DNA from: JADJLQ01 sp038251405
Lineage (GTDB): Bacteria > Bacteroidota > Bacteroidia > Chitinophagales > Saprospiraceae
Assembly (NCBI GenBank): GCA_038251405.1
Contig: JBBSBH010000005.1
Location: 124,001 to 188,000 of the forward strand
Length of the DNA: 64,000 bases
Direction of reading: 5' to 3'
Shown here: piece after piece, positions 17,262-26,588 of the stretch
Layout: each line of letters starts with the position of its first letter
Numbering within the stretch: the first letter of the stretch is position 1
Translations under genes and position numbers: made by a program
Notes under the pieces: generated by a model
Told to the model about the DNA's origin: nothing
Database searches by the model: none
The model's input: only the letters and a program-made list of their open reading frames with translations

Positions 17262-17282
17262 TCATTACTTATTTTAAAGAAC

Positions 17283-17318
17283 AAAAAGCCAGTGAGGTAT
17301 ATTCTCTGGCTTTTTTTA
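17283..17318 (+). terminator. Rho-independent terminator after the DinB-like gene
   Basis: The arms AAAAAGCCAG (17283-17292) and CTGGCTTTTT (17306-17315) pair around a 13-base loop and run into a T tract. It lies 22 bp after the stop of the gene and before the GH5 gene, so the two are probably separate units. Confidence 0.8.
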
Positions 17319-17372
17319 TTCTCAGAAAAAAGTAAGATTAACAATTGCGAGCCATATAAATTCTAAATTTGC

Positions 17373-19109
17373 ATGATGTCGTTTCTAAAAAACCTTTTAT
17401 CAGTTGGTATCACCATTTGTACATTTTCTATTTTCACAAATGCTCAAACCCTTAACATTTTTGAACTCAATAAAAAATTAGGCAAAGGTGTCAATATGGG
17501 CAATATGTTTGAAGCGCCATCTGAAAATGAATGGGGTAATCCTTTCCGGGACGATTATTTTCAGAAAATTGCTCAATTGGGGTTTAACCATGTCCGTATA
17601 CCCATTCGGTGGGATGTAGAGGCCCGGACGATGCAGGTATCCCCTTATACCATCAATCCTACTTTTCTGGAAAGAATAAAATATGTGATCGATAAAGCGC
17701 TCGCGGAGAACTTAATGGTAATCATTAATATGCATCATCACGATGCCATATTTCAAGATCCTGATGGTGTGAAACCAAGGTTTCTAAGTCAGTGGAATCA
17801 AATAGCTACTTATTTCAAAGATTACGATCAGCGATTAGTGTTCGAAGTAATCAATGAACCTAACACCAATCTGGTTGGTAGTAAATGGAATATCTTTTTT
17901 CGGGACGCCCTTACTGAAATCAGAAAAACAAATCCTACCCGGGCAGTGCTGATGGGGATTGCTCCCTGGGGCGGTTTATCAGGAGTCCCCAATTTAGTTT
18001 TGCCCCAAGATGATAATATCATCATTACTGTACATTATTACGACCCGTTTACTTTTACACATCAAGGGGCAGAATGGGTAGATGGATCTACACCGTGGCT
18101 AGGAACAAAATGGGAAAATACTACCCTGGAAAGAAATGAAATAATCAGTTCGTTTGCCTTTCTCCAGGCATTTGCTAAAGCGAATAATAAACCCATTCAT
18201 GTGGGCGAATTTGGAGCATATAGTAAAGCGGACTTGGATAGTAGAGTGAAATGGTCAAATTTTTTAGCTCGATGGTTTGAATCGCAAGGATTCAGCTGGG
18301 CATATTGGGAATGGAGTGCTGGCTTTGGTATATATAATCCGGTTACTGATCAATTATTGACTCCCCTTGCAAATGCATTATTAAATGATCCTATGTCGCC
18401 CGCAAAGCCTCAATCTACGATCACCATATTCGAAGGAAATTTCGGAGCTGGTGATGGGTGGAACCTTTCTATACAGCCCGATGCATCTGCTACTTTAATA
18501 AGAGAAAATGGCAATGGAATCGTCGATATCACCAAATCCGCAATAGATGGATGGCATATACAGCTCACTAAAAATAATATAGCGCTAAAGCAAAATAGTC
18601 GCTACCAGGTAACCATAAAAGCCGGTGCTACTGTACCCGCATCGGTGACTAATTATTTAGGTAGAAATGCCTCTCCATGGGATAGTTATTCTGGTTACAA
18701 ATCCATTTCTTTGACAAAGGGTTTAGAAGAATACATCTATAGTTTTGTAATGACTTCGCCTACAGATCCGGCAGCGCGCATTGTTTTTGATTTGGGTGCT
18801 AAGGAATCTAAAATCACCATAGCTAATATCAAGATTGAAGAAGTACTGGATGTAGCGGTAGCATATAAAAATGACATCAGCGATAAAGTATTGGTCTTTC
18901 CGTCTCCCGCCTCTGAATCAATATCCATTTCAACCCAGGAAAGTGTACGTGATTTAAAAATTTTCAATGCCCAGGGTATACTCGTAAAAAATCTAAAGTC
19001 AAATTTTAATAGACAAGCCATTGATATTCATGAGCTCAGCACCGGAACTTATTTTATGCAGGTAATTAGTCCTAAAGGCCAGGCCTTGAAAAAATTTATC
19101 AAGATGTGA
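17373..19109 (+). CDS. Secreted GH5 glucanase with accessory module and type IX sorting tail
   Basis: Endo-acting beta-glucanase/cellulase of glycoside hydrolase family 5. Signal peptide to about residue 24 (ends TNAQ). The catalytic barrel runs from about 30 to 350: RIPIRW near 75-80, the acid/base in VFEVINEPN (Glu162), HYYDPFTFTH near 221-230 and the nucleophile in HVGEFGAYS (Glu279), with WAYWEW near 305. Residues 355-490 form a beta-sandwich accessory module (GDGWNLSIQPDASATL to IVFDLGAKESKITIANIKI) resembling carbohydrate-binding modules. The last 80 residues, ending KAKGQALKKFIKM-like (SPKGQALKKFIKM), form a type A T9SS sorting domain. Exact substrate within beta-glucans cannot be told. 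A TAAATTTG element sits 1 bp before the ATG. Confidence 0.94.
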   Translation: MMSFLKNLLSVGITICTFSIFTNAQTLNIFELNKKLGKGVNMGNMFEAPSENEWGNPFRDDYFQKIAQLGFNHVRIPIRWDVEARTMQVSPYTINPTFLERIKYVIDKALAENLMVIINMHHHDAIFQDPDGVKPRFLSQWNQIATYFKDYDQRLVFEVINEPNTNLVGSKWNIFFRDALTEIRKTNPTRAVLMGIAPWGGLSGVPNLVLPQDDNIIITVHYYDPFTFTHQGAEWVDGSTPWLGTKWENTTLERNEIISSFAFLQAFAKANNKPIHVGEFGAYSKADLDSRVKWSNFLARWFESQGFSWAYWEWSAGFGIYNPVTDQLLTPLANALLNDPMSPAKPQSTITIFEGNFGAGDGWNLSIQPDASATLIRENGNGIVDITKSAIDGWHIQLTKNNIALKQNSRYQVTIKAGATVPASVTNYLGRNASPWDSYSGYKSISLTKGLEEYIYSFVMTSPTDPAARIVFDLGAKESKITIANIKIEEVLDVAVAYKNDISDKVLVFPSPASESISISTQESVRDLKIFNAQGILVKNLKSNFNRQAIDIHELSTGTYFMQVISPKGQALKKFIKM

Positions 19110-19177
19110 TCTTTGTTCGCCTATCTGCTTGAAATCCAAATAATTCAGGATTATTTAACCTACACCAAATTGATTAC

Positions 19178-19205
19178 TTGTTTTTTGGAAAAAACTATAT
19201 ATTTG
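19178..19205 (+). promoter_or_regulatory. Promoter of tRNA-Phe
   Basis: TTG at 19178-19180 and an exact -7 element TATATTTG at 19198-19205 are 17 bp apart, fitting the Bacteroidetes -33/-7 promoter. The predicted RNA start lies about 30 bp before the tRNA. Confidence 0.7.
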
Positions 19206-19241
19206 CCCCCGCTTTGAAATAAAGCAGCTCGTAAGAGTGGA

Positions 19242-19314
19242 GGTGCCTTAGCTCAGTTGGTAGAGCACAGGACTGAAAATCCTGGTGTCCCTGGTTCAAT
19301 TCCTGGAGGCACCA
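19242..19314 (+). tRNA. tRNA-Phe (anticodon GAA)
   Basis: A full 73-base cloverleaf: acceptor GGTGCCT pairs with AGGCACC, D-arm GCTC/GAGC, anticodon stem CAGGA/TCCTG around loop CTGAAAA with anticodon GAA at 19275-19277, and T-arm CCTGG/CCTGG around TTCAATT. The CCA end is not encoded. It stands alone, with its own promoter upstream and a terminator downstream. Confidence 0.98.
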
Positions 19315-19330
19315 CTTCTGAAATCGATAT

Positions 19331-19367
19331 AAGTCACTTAGAATTAATGTTTTAAGTGACTTTTTTT
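19331..19367 (+). terminator. Terminator after tRNA-Phe
   Basis: Perfect 10-bp arms AAGTCACTTA (19331-19340) and TAAGTGACTT (19353-19362) around a 12-base loop, running into TTTTT. It ends the tRNA transcript. Confidence 0.85.
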
Positions 19368-19818
19368 ATATAAATATTTTGCAATAGAGCGCACTTTTGG
19401 GCATCGTATTGGTTCAATGAATTTTAATCCTACAGCTTTAGACCAAATGCAATCATATCTATATATTTTGACTAAACTAAAATATATAGAATTTTGAAGG
19501 AGAAAGAGATCACAAAATTTGAATTGACAGTATCTCGGGAGAGTACTTTGTAGCTGCAGAACTTTCTCGATTAAGGTCATGTTTTGAGAGATTTTACTCT
19601 TAGACACTTTCTACTTCGTGCCTTTGTGGTTAATTATGGATACTTCAATATTGATGGTCACAGATTACTCTGATTTACAAAGAACAAAATGAATTTATTA
19701 TTCTGTATTTTCCTGATATTTCCGGCTTCTCCAATTAATTTTATGAATAACCATTCAGGTTGTGGCAGTATATTTATAGAGGCTTTTGGCCCCTAGATTC
19801 ATCCATATTTTAAAAACA
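19368..19818. other. Gene-poor gap with a decayed intergenic repeat
   Basis: No convincing gene. Frames on both strands are short and lack family signals. Between about 19614 and 19690 lie the phrases CTTCGTGCCTTTGTGGTTAA and GGTCACAGATTACTCTGATT, which resemble a low-complexity intergenic repeat seen in many Bacteroidetes and other environmental genomes (often mis-called as short ORFs rich in Ile-Cys-Val). This resemblance is from general knowledge and was not tested. Confidence 0.4.
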
Positions 19819-20088
19819 ATGACTATTCGATTTACAAAATCATTGAAAAGGTTTTTTCCAGAATTAACAACCCTTAATGTCCATAGTGATTCATTGCAGT
19901 CTGTGCTGATGGAAGTAAATAAAATCTATCCCGGTATCAGACAGTATATTTTGGATGAACGAGGTAGTCTGAGAAAACATGTAAATATATTTATCGATGG
20001 AGAGATGCTCAATGATAGAATTACCCTGAGCGATAATATAGATACTGCCAATGAAATATATATACTTCAGGCTTTGTCTGGTGGGTAA
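19819..20088 (+). CDS. MoaD/ThiS-family small sulfur-carrier-like protein
   Basis: 89 residues with the beta-grasp pattern of MoaD/ThiS: MTIRFTKSLKRFFPELTTLN, an internal LMEVNKIYPGIRQYILDERG, VNIFIDGEMLNDR and the C-terminal ending YILQALSGG. The terminal Gly-Gly is the residue pair that is adenylated and thiocarboxylated in this family. No molybdopterin, thiamine or E1-like gene is close by. It is followed 31 bp later by the propeller gene at 20120, a pairing also known from other bacteria. The long frame begins with TTG at 19786; the ATG at 19819 gives the normal family length. Confidence 0.85.
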   Translation: MTIRFTKSLKRFFPELTTLNVHSDSLQSVLMEVNKIYPGIRQYILDERGSLRKHVNIFIDGEMLNDRITLSDNIDTANEIYILQALSGG

Positions 20089-20119
20089 ATTTTTCAAAAA
20101 AAGATTAGTCATTCTATTT

Positions 20120-21202
20120 ATGAAATCAACGATATTATTAGGTACAAGAAAAGGACTCATAGCCTACACGTTGAAAAATGGAACCTGGCAACTTGAAAAT
20201 TCCTCGTTCGAAGGTATTCCTGTATCCATAGCCTATGCTGATGATCGTAGTGGTACCTGGTGGGCTTGTCTCGATCATGGACATTGGGGTGTTAAATTGC
20301 ATTATTCAGTTGATAGAGGGGTCACGTGGCATGAAGTCCCGGCGCCGGCATTTCCAGAGGGCAGCGAGGTGAAGCCTGGCGTGCCTGCTACTACTCGCTA
20401 CATATGGGCCATGAACCATGGCAGCATAACTAATTCATCACGACTTTGGCTAGGCACTGACCCAGGAGGGCTTTTTCTATCTGAAGACAATGGCCAAAAC
20501 TTTCAGCTAAATGCTTCTTTGTGGAATCATCCCACTCGAGTAAATGGATGGTTTGGTGGTGGTAGGGATTTGCCCGGCATTCACTCCATAGTAGTAGATC
20601 CGAGGGATGAAAATCATATATTTATAGGCATCAGCTGTGCTGGAGTATTTGAATCTTTGGATGGTGGCAATACCTGGCATATTCGGAATACAGGTCTACG
20701 GGCTGATTTTTTACCAGACCCTAACCAGGAGACGGGGCACGATCCTCATATTTTGGTGGCAGCACCATCTAATCCAGATATTCTGTGGCAACAAAATCAT
20801 TGTGGAATCTTCAAATCTATTGACCGTGGCCTGCACTGGATAGATATGAGTGAATCAGATGGGCCAGCAAGATTTGGATTTGCTATCGCGGTGGCAGATG
20901 ATAATCCGGATCAAGCCTGGGTGGCTCCCGCCAAAGCGGATGAAAACCGAATAGCAATAGATAAAGCACTCTGCATTTGCCGCACAGACGATGGTGGAAA
21001 AACCTGGAAACAATTGAGAAATGGATTGCCACAGCAAAATGCTTATGACATTGTGTACAGGCACGCTTTGGCATCTGCGGGCGATACAGTTGCCTTTGGT
21101 ACTACTACGGGCAATTTATTCTTTTCACCTGACCGGGGTGAACACTGGGAAACTATTAATAATTATTTGCCCTTGGTGCATTCGGTGCAGTTTGTGAGGT
21201 GA
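20120..21202 (+). CDS. Asp-box (BNR/sialidase-like) beta-propeller protein
   Basis: 360 residues from the ATG at 20120 (MKSTILLGTRKGLIAYTL). At least six Asp-box repeats of the form S-x-D-x-G-x-x-W are visible: SVDRGVTWHEV, SEDNGQNF, SLDGGNTWHI, SIDRGLHWID, TDDGGKTWKQL and SPDRGEHWETI. This is the propeller of the sialidase/sortilin superfamily, but the Arg triad and FRIP motif of true sialidases are not seen, so enzyme activity is doubtful. No signal peptide, so it is probably cytoplasmic, consistent with its pairing with the MoaD/ThiS-like protein upstream. The longer frame from 20051 overlaps the upstream gene and is rejected. Role unknown. Confidence 0.88.
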   Translation: MKSTILLGTRKGLIAYTLKNGTWQLENSSFEGIPVSIAYADDRSGTWWACLDHGHWGVKLHYSVDRGVTWHEVPAPAFPEGSEVKPGVPATTRYIWAMNHGSITNSSRLWLGTDPGGLFLSEDNGQNFQLNASLWNHPTRVNGWFGGGRDLPGIHSIVVDPRDENHIFIGISCAGVFESLDGGNTWHIRNTGLRADFLPDPNQETGHDPHILVAAPSNPDILWQQNHCGIFKSIDRGLHWIDMSESDGPARFGFAIAVADDNPDQAWVAPAKADENRIAIDKALCICRTDDGGKTWKQLRNGLPQQNAYDIVYRHALASAGDTVAFGTTTGNLFFSPDRGEHWETINNYLPLVHSVQFVR

Positions 21203-21370
21203 GTGGGATTGGATTGGATCAGTCGTTTTTCTTAATAATTTGCATTAATTTATAATTTTCTCTAGTTGGTAAATATTCTTCCAATTAAGATCAATTAAGT
21301 GCCTCAGTAACAATGTTTTGATATTGTTATAAACTTGCTTCCAAATGGGAATATTTCCTAAGTGAACACA

Positions 21371-21406
21371 ATAAAAAAGGGGCAACTCCAAAGAATCACC
21401 CCTTAC
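21371..21406 (-). terminator. Terminator after the SusC/SusD operon
   Basis: On the minus strand AAGGGG (21404-21399) pairs with CCCCTT (21382-21377) around a 16-base loop and is followed by TTTT. It lies 29 bp after the susD stop. Confidence 0.75.
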
Positions 21407-21434
21407 TATTATATTCTAATTTTAATACCGAGTA

Positions 21435-23201
21435 TCAATATCCAGTATTTTGTACTAATGTAGGTTTTCCATCTTTTTGACTATTCAATATTTCATCCTG
21501 TGGTAAAGGGAAATAAAGGTTTTTAGAAGTGAATGTTTTATCAGACATATAACCACGCTTATTGAATTTTCTTCCTGAAGGCTCTGTACCTTGTGCAGAT
21601 TCTTCTTTGGAATATCTATTCAATACACTCTCTGCTATACCCCATCTTACGAGATCAAAGAATCGATGGCCTTCCATAGCAAACTCTAGTCTTGACTCCA
21701 TATGTACCGCATTGCGCGCATAGTCAGCTCCTTTGGATGCAAATGTTCCAGAAGGATATGGCTCTACTTTAGTAATTTGGCTGGCATCTTGTTTAGATCC
21801 GTTTTTAGCTCTATTTCTCAATTGATTTACCAAAGACTCAGCTACACCAAGATTACCTAACTCTACCTCCGCCTCTGCCAGCCATAGTATTACCGAAGAC
21901 AGTTTTAGTAGTCTATAGTTGTTATTCACATTTCTTCTGCTGGTAGAGTGGGTAGTACTACTTTCTTCCCCTAAGTAATACATCCACTTTTTACCTGTGA
22001 ATGGGCCAGCATATGCTTGATCACGTATCCATGTAGATCCTGGCATGGGACCCCAATCTAAAAAATTGATCCCTCTGCGACCTACTGTCCAGTCCAATCT
22101 TGGATCTACAGGCACTGACTTATCTAATGTAAAAGCAACGCTGGCACTGATACCCTGATCATTGGGTACATCTACTTTACTATATGTATCAGCACTACCA
22201 TCGGCTGCACTGCCTATCATAGGCAATCCATTATCATCTGTCTTGAAAGCATTTATAAGATTATGCGATGGCTGATAAAAACCGCAGCAACCTCTGCCAG
22301 GAGCGGTAGATGAGTATGGGTAATTAAGATTATCACCTGCATTACCATTGGAACCATTGGTGCCATCATTAACTGAAAACTCAACTTCGAATAAGGATTC
22401 GGTATTATTATTCGTCACCGTACGATAATTATCATGATAGTTAGTCATCAATTTTTTACCTGAGTTATTTACAATATCATCTAGTAATACCTTAGCAGCA
22501 GCCCATTTCTTTTGGAATACATAGGCTTTTGCCAAATAGGCCATAGCAGCCCATTTGGTAGCACGGCCTTTCTGTGACTGTACAGAAGGTAGATTTTTAG
22601 CGGCAAAATCAAAGTCAGCTTCAATCTTTGGCCAGATATCATCTGTATTGGCTACTTTGGTGGAGTTTGGATCATCAGAAATATATATGATCTCATCTAT
22701 ATAAGGCACTTTGTTCCACATTTTCTTCGCTTCAAAATGATAGTGACCTCTTAAGAATCTGGCTTCGGCTGTCACTTGAAGTTTTTCAGCTGCAGTCATA
22801 TCTTTCACATCAGGGTTATTTGCTAATTGGATAGCATCATTGGATCTTGCAATACCGTCGTAAGAATGCTGCCATTTGCCAAGGAAGTAGGTATTATCGG
22901 CAAGCCAATTGTATTGTTCAATAAATGACTGTTCGGGTTGATCGCCGGCATCTGTCCCTTTAACGGCATCGTCAGAGCTAATACCTCCAAATACATAATT
23001 AGAGATGGTAGACTGTCGGCCTGTATTACCAGCACCTACACCATCAAGTAAAGAATATGCCCCTATAAGTATGGCATTCACTCCATTTTTATTGGTTAGC
23101 TGAGCCAGTGAAGCCCGCCCCTGAGGATTGACATCGAAAAAATTATCGCTGCAAGAGAAATAGACACTTGTAAAGACGATCAATAAAATATATTTTTTCA
23201 T
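21435..23201 (-). CDS. SusD/RagB-family nutrient-binding lipoprotein
   Basis: 588 residues. Lipoprotein signal with lipobox YFSCSDNF (Cys17). The N-terminal SusD-like domain includes DVNPQGRASLAQLTN, NAILIGAYSLLDG and KWQHSYDGIARSNDAIQLA. The TPR part has AEARFLRGHYHFEAKKMW, and the C-terminal RagB/SusD domain has RNAVHMESRLEFAMEGHRFFDLVRWG, one of the best-known signatures of the family. SusD caps the SusC channel at the cell surface and binds the glycan. It follows susC by 36 bp. The ligand cannot be read from the sequence. Confidence 0.97.
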   Translation of the reverse strand: MKKYILLIVFTSVYFSCSDNFFDVNPQGRASLAQLTNKNGVNAILIGAYSLLDGVGAGNTGRQSTISNYVFGGISSDDAVKGTDAGDQPEQSFIEQYNWLADNTYFLGKWQHSYDGIARSNDAIQLANNPDVKDMTAAEKLQVTAEARFLRGHYHFEAKKMWNKVPYIDEIIYISDDPNSTKVANTDDIWPKIEADFDFAAKNLPSVQSQKGRATKWAAMAYLAKAYVFQKKWAAAKVLLDDIVNNSGKKLMTNYHDNYRTVTNNNTESLFEVEFSVNDGTNGSNGNAGDNLNYPYSSTAPGRGCCGFYQPSHNLINAFKTDDNGLPMIGSAADGSADTYSKVDVPNDQGISASVAFTLDKSVPVDPRLDWTVGRRGINFLDWGPMPGSTWIRDQAYAGPFTGKKWMYYLGEESSTTHSTSRRNVNNNYRLLKLSSVILWLAEAEVELGNLGVAESLVNQLRNRAKNGSKQDASQITKVEPYPSGTFASKGADYARNAVHMESRLEFAMEGHRFFDLVRWGIAESVLNRYSKEESAQGTEPSGRKFNKRGYMSDKTFTSKNLYFPLPQDEILNSQKDGKPTLVQNTGY

Positions 23202-23237
23202 TTTTCTTTGTATTAAAATGATTAATGATAATTTTTT

Positions 23238-26200
23238 TTAGAAAGTAAGTTTTACACCGAATAAGAAATTTTTAGATACAGGATATGCGCCTTCGTCTAT
23301 GCCCATATGTATATCCTGATTGTCAGTTGCGGATGATCTCAGATTGATATCAGGATCTAAGCCGGTATATTTAGTGAACGTAAATAGATTCTGACCTTGT
23401 ATATAAATTTGAGCATTGCTCATACCTACTCTCTTGATCAAGGTATTTGGAATAGAATAAGTCAACTGCATATTTTTGATCCGCATGTATGATCCATCTT
23501 CAAGGAAATAGGTAGAGATCTGCTGACTGGTAGCATCACCAGAGTTGAGTCTGGGCAGTTTAGCTATATCACCTGATTTTTTCCATGAATTATTGAGTAT
23601 TTCTATAGATCTATTGCCCTGGAAAGTATTGAAATCTGTCCAATATCTCACATAATTGAATATTTCATTTCCTTGAGAGCCCTGAGCGAATAATGTAAAA
23701 TCAAAGTTTTTAAATCCTAATCCAAGATTAATTCCATATGTAAAATCAGGATGAGGATTACCTATGAAAGTACGGTCAGCAGCGGTAATCTTTCCATCGC
23801 CATTTACATCCTGGAAGTTAAAAGTGCCTTCTCTGGTGTAAGTACCAAACTTGGGAGCAGCATCAGCCGCGGCTTGATCTTTGAGTACACCATTTACAAT
23901 ATAGCCATAGTAGCTAGCCAGAGGCAAACCTGCGCGGGTAGCTGATATAGCTGGTAATCGAGTACTGAATCCAAATACTGTTGCATTAGGATCATTATTT
24001 AATTTTACTACTTTATTTTTATAGTGAGCAAAATTTACTCCAAGGTTATACCTTAACTGTCCTATTTTGTTTCTATAATTCAATCCCAAGTCCACTCCTT
24101 TATTAGATATCTCACCTATATTGGTATAAGGTACTGTACCACTACCACCGGAGCGTGGAGGTTGTATCTGGGTAAGCATATCTGTGGTGACTCTACTGTA
24201 TACATCCACTACCAATTCAAGATTATTAAAGAGTACTGCATCGAGTCCAATATTAGATGAAGTATTGGTTTCCCATTTTCCATTAGGATTGCCAAACTGC
24301 ACAAGGTCGAATCCTCCAACGATAGAAGTACCCGTACCATTGATATCGTATGCATTATTGATAGGATCTGGCGCATATAGGGTATATGCATTGTATACAT
24401 TGGGTATCAATTGATTACCTGTCTTACCCCATCCATATCTCAGTTTCAGATCATTGATCTGCTGTATGTTTTTCATAAAACCCAGTTCATTCAATCTTAC
24501 ACCTACAGAAAATGCAGGAAAGACACCCCATCTGTTTTTAGGTGAAAAACGGGATGATCCATCTCTGCGCAAAGTGAAATCTGCTAATAAGAAGTCTTTG
24601 AAGGCGTAATTTATTTTTCCAAACTGTGATAACAATGCTGTAATAGTATTTCCCGTACCTGAATTGTTCAATCCGGCAGATGAACCCGCATCAAGATATC
24701 TGTAGTCAAGATCATCAAAGGCGAATGTACTCCTGCTAGCATTGAATGAAAAAGCGTCGGTAGTCACAGCCTCTGTACCTACTAATATGTTGAATGCATG
24801 ATTATTTATTTTTAGATCATAATTTAAAGTATTGAACCAAGTAACTGATTTATCAGTACTACTACTCACTGTAAGGCTGTTTGCGCTTCTTGGTTCTGCA
24901 GCTTCTATATCACGATGGAAATAAGATGACTGATTGTAAAGATTATACTCCAATCCAAGACTGGTACGTGCTTTCAGGTTTTTTAATATACTAAGCTCAC
25001 CGAAAACATTTCCAAAAATATGATTGCCTTTGAGAATATTATCTTTTTCACGATATAGTCTAGCCAGTGGGTTAGGTGCATTCCCTAGGTTTACACCACG
25101 GCTTCCAGCGAATCCATTATAAGGTGATGTGTTACTACCCCCAAAGAAATTGGGGCCTCCGGTAATATCAAATACGGGTATGATAGGATGTACTCTCACC
25201 GCAAACATGATCGGATTAGATTCATTATTATTAGTGATACCTGTTCTTTCATCATAGGAATATGTAAAGTTTTCACCAAAAGTGAATTTCCCTTTGGTAA
25301 ATTCAGTATTGGCTCTTACGGAGTAACGATCGTACTTGGTAAATCTGAGTATGCCATTTTGCTTAAATAAATTCCCAGAAATGGCATATCGACCACTTTT
25401 ACCACCTCCAGTAGCACCTAACTGATAGTTTGATATAGGAGCTGGATCAAATATCACATCTTGCCAATCAGTACCTTGCTTATTTGCTTTAGTAATATTA
25501 AAAGCTGTTTTGCCCAAGTTGGGATCCGCTATGTCATTGGTATAGGTATAGTTAGCAGGAATTTCACCATATATATTTGGGTATATATAATCGGCTACCG
25601 TCTGCTCACCATTAGTACCAAACTTATACTGTACGGATGGTGAGGTGATGGATGGATTCTTACCAGCTCCCTTTTCTGCCTCATATAAATACTGGCCAAG
25701 CTGCTGAGTGTTGAGTAGATCTAGTTTCTTACCAGGATTCTGCATACCCGTATAATAATCGAAAGTAATCTGTGGCTCTCCTATCTTACCTTTTTTAGTA
25801 GAGATAATCACCACCCCATTATTGGCACGAGCACCATAGATAGATGCTGATGATGCATCTTTGAGTATCTGCATAGACTCTATATCATTGGGGTTGATTT
25901 GATTGAGAGTACCTTGAGTGGGCACTCCATCTATCACATACAATGGGCTGTTATTATTGATTGAACCAAAGCCTCGTATTCGTACCATGGTTCCACCCCC
26001 AGGAGAATTGTCATTGCCTATATTTACTCCGGCTGCTCTACCTTGCAGCATTTGGGTCACTGAAGCTGCGGGAAGGGCTGTGAGGTCCTTACTATTTACT
26101 ACCGTTACTGCACCTGTGATATCTTTTTTCCGCTGAGATGCATATCCAGTTACTACTATTTCATCTAAAGTACTTACATCTGATTTTAATATAAGATTTA

Positions 26201-26492
26201 TCTCACTTACACCAGATATATCTACATCAGCAGATAAAAATCCAATAGAAGAAACTGTGATTGTCTTAACATCATTAGGTACAGAGAGTGAAAATTTGCC
26301 ATCCAGATCAGTGGAGGTACCTATGTCAGTACCTTTTACCACTACAGTAGCTCCAGTTAGAGGAGAGTTGTCATCACCAGCAATGATGGTACCGGAGATA
26401 GTGCGTTGTGCATTCAAACTAATGCTGAAGCATACTATGCCAATGAAAATTTTCCATCGACACGAAGAGAGAGGAAATAAAAACTTATACAT
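23238..26492 (-). CDS. SusC/RagA-family TonB-dependent outer-membrane transporter
   Basis: 1084 residues. Signal peptide to about residue 29 (ISLNAQ), then a carboxypeptidase-regulatory-like domain (TISGTIIAGDDNSPLTGATV, about 30-110), a TonB-box-like region, the plug (DEIVVTGYASQRKKDITGAV to IISTKKGK) with the SusC signature LYVIDGVPTQGTLNQINPND, and a long beta barrel ending in the aromatic residue of FLFGVKLTF. It imports oligosaccharides together with the SusD protein encoded next. It is the first gene of the pair. No exact -7 element was seen just upstream. Substrate unknown, although nearby GH51, GH3, GH5 and esterase genes suggest a plant polysaccharide. Confidence 0.97.
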   Translation of the reverse strand: MYKFLFPLSSCRWKIFIGIVCFSISLNAQRTISGTIIAGDDNSPLTGATVVVKGTDIGTSTDLDGKFSLSVPNDVKTITVSSIGFLSADVDISGVSEINLILKSDVSTLDEIVVTGYASQRKKDITGAVTVVNSKDLTALPAASVTQMLQGRAAGVNIGNDNSPGGGTMVRIRGFGSINNNSPLYVIDGVPTQGTLNQINPNDIESMQILKDASSASIYGARANNGVVIISTKKGKIGEPQITFDYYTGMQNPGKKLDLLNTQQLGQYLYEAEKGAGKNPSITSPSVQYKFGTNGEQTVADYIYPNIYGEIPANYTYTNDIADPNLGKTAFNITKANKQGTDWQDVIFDPAPISNYQLGATGGGKSGRYAISGNLFKQNGILRFTKYDRYSVRANTEFTKGKFTFGENFTYSYDERTGITNNNESNPIMFAVRVHPIIPVFDITGGPNFFGGSNTSPYNGFAGSRGVNLGNAPNPLARLYREKDNILKGNHIFGNVFGELSILKNLKARTSLGLEYNLYNQSSYFHRDIEAAEPRSANSLTVSSSTDKSVTWFNTLNYDLKINNHAFNILVGTEAVTTDAFSFNASRSTFAFDDLDYRYLDAGSSAGLNNSGTGNTITALLSQFGKINYAFKDFLLADFTLRRDGSSRFSPKNRWGVFPAFSVGVRLNELGFMKNIQQINDLKLRYGWGKTGNQLIPNVYNAYTLYAPDPINNAYDINGTGTSIVGGFDLVQFGNPNGKWETNTSSNIGLDAVLFNNLELVVDVYSRVTTDMLTQIQPPRSGGSGTVPYTNIGEISNKGVDLGLNYRNKIGQLRYNLGVNFAHYKNKVVKLNNDPNATVFGFSTRLPAISATRAGLPLASYYGYIVNGVLKDQAAADAAPKFGTYTREGTFNFQDVNGDGKITAADRTFIGNPHPDFTYGINLGLGFKNFDFTLFAQGSQGNEIFNYVRYWTDFNTFQGNRSIEILNNSWKKSGDIAKLPRLNSGDATSQQISTYFLEDGSYMRIKNMQLTYSIPNTLIKRVGMSNAQIYIQGQNLFTFTKYTGLDPDINLRSSATDNQDIHMGIDEGAYPVSKNFLFGVKLTF

Positions 26493-26588
26493 GATAATTT
26501 AGATTTTCAACATACAGATATTAAGGGATCAGATTAAATACCTTATGAATGTAATACAATATTGAAGAATGAAAAAATTAAATTTCTT

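Noticed and set aside
19344..19607. 87-codon minus-strand frame beyond the tRNA-Phe terminator
   Set aside because: It overlaps the terminator, has no recognisable domain and an odd composition; it is more likely a chance frame.
20051..20119. Upstream extension of the propeller gene
   Set aside because: It overlaps the end of the MoaD/ThiS-like gene and adds a basic hydrophobic stretch not needed by the family; ATG 20120 is preferred.
21245..21370. Minus-strand open stretch reading like IPIWKQVYNNIKTLLLRHL and ending IYQLEKIIN
   Set aside because: No start codon, no recognised family and it overlaps the susD terminator; could be a scar but support is too thin for a feature.
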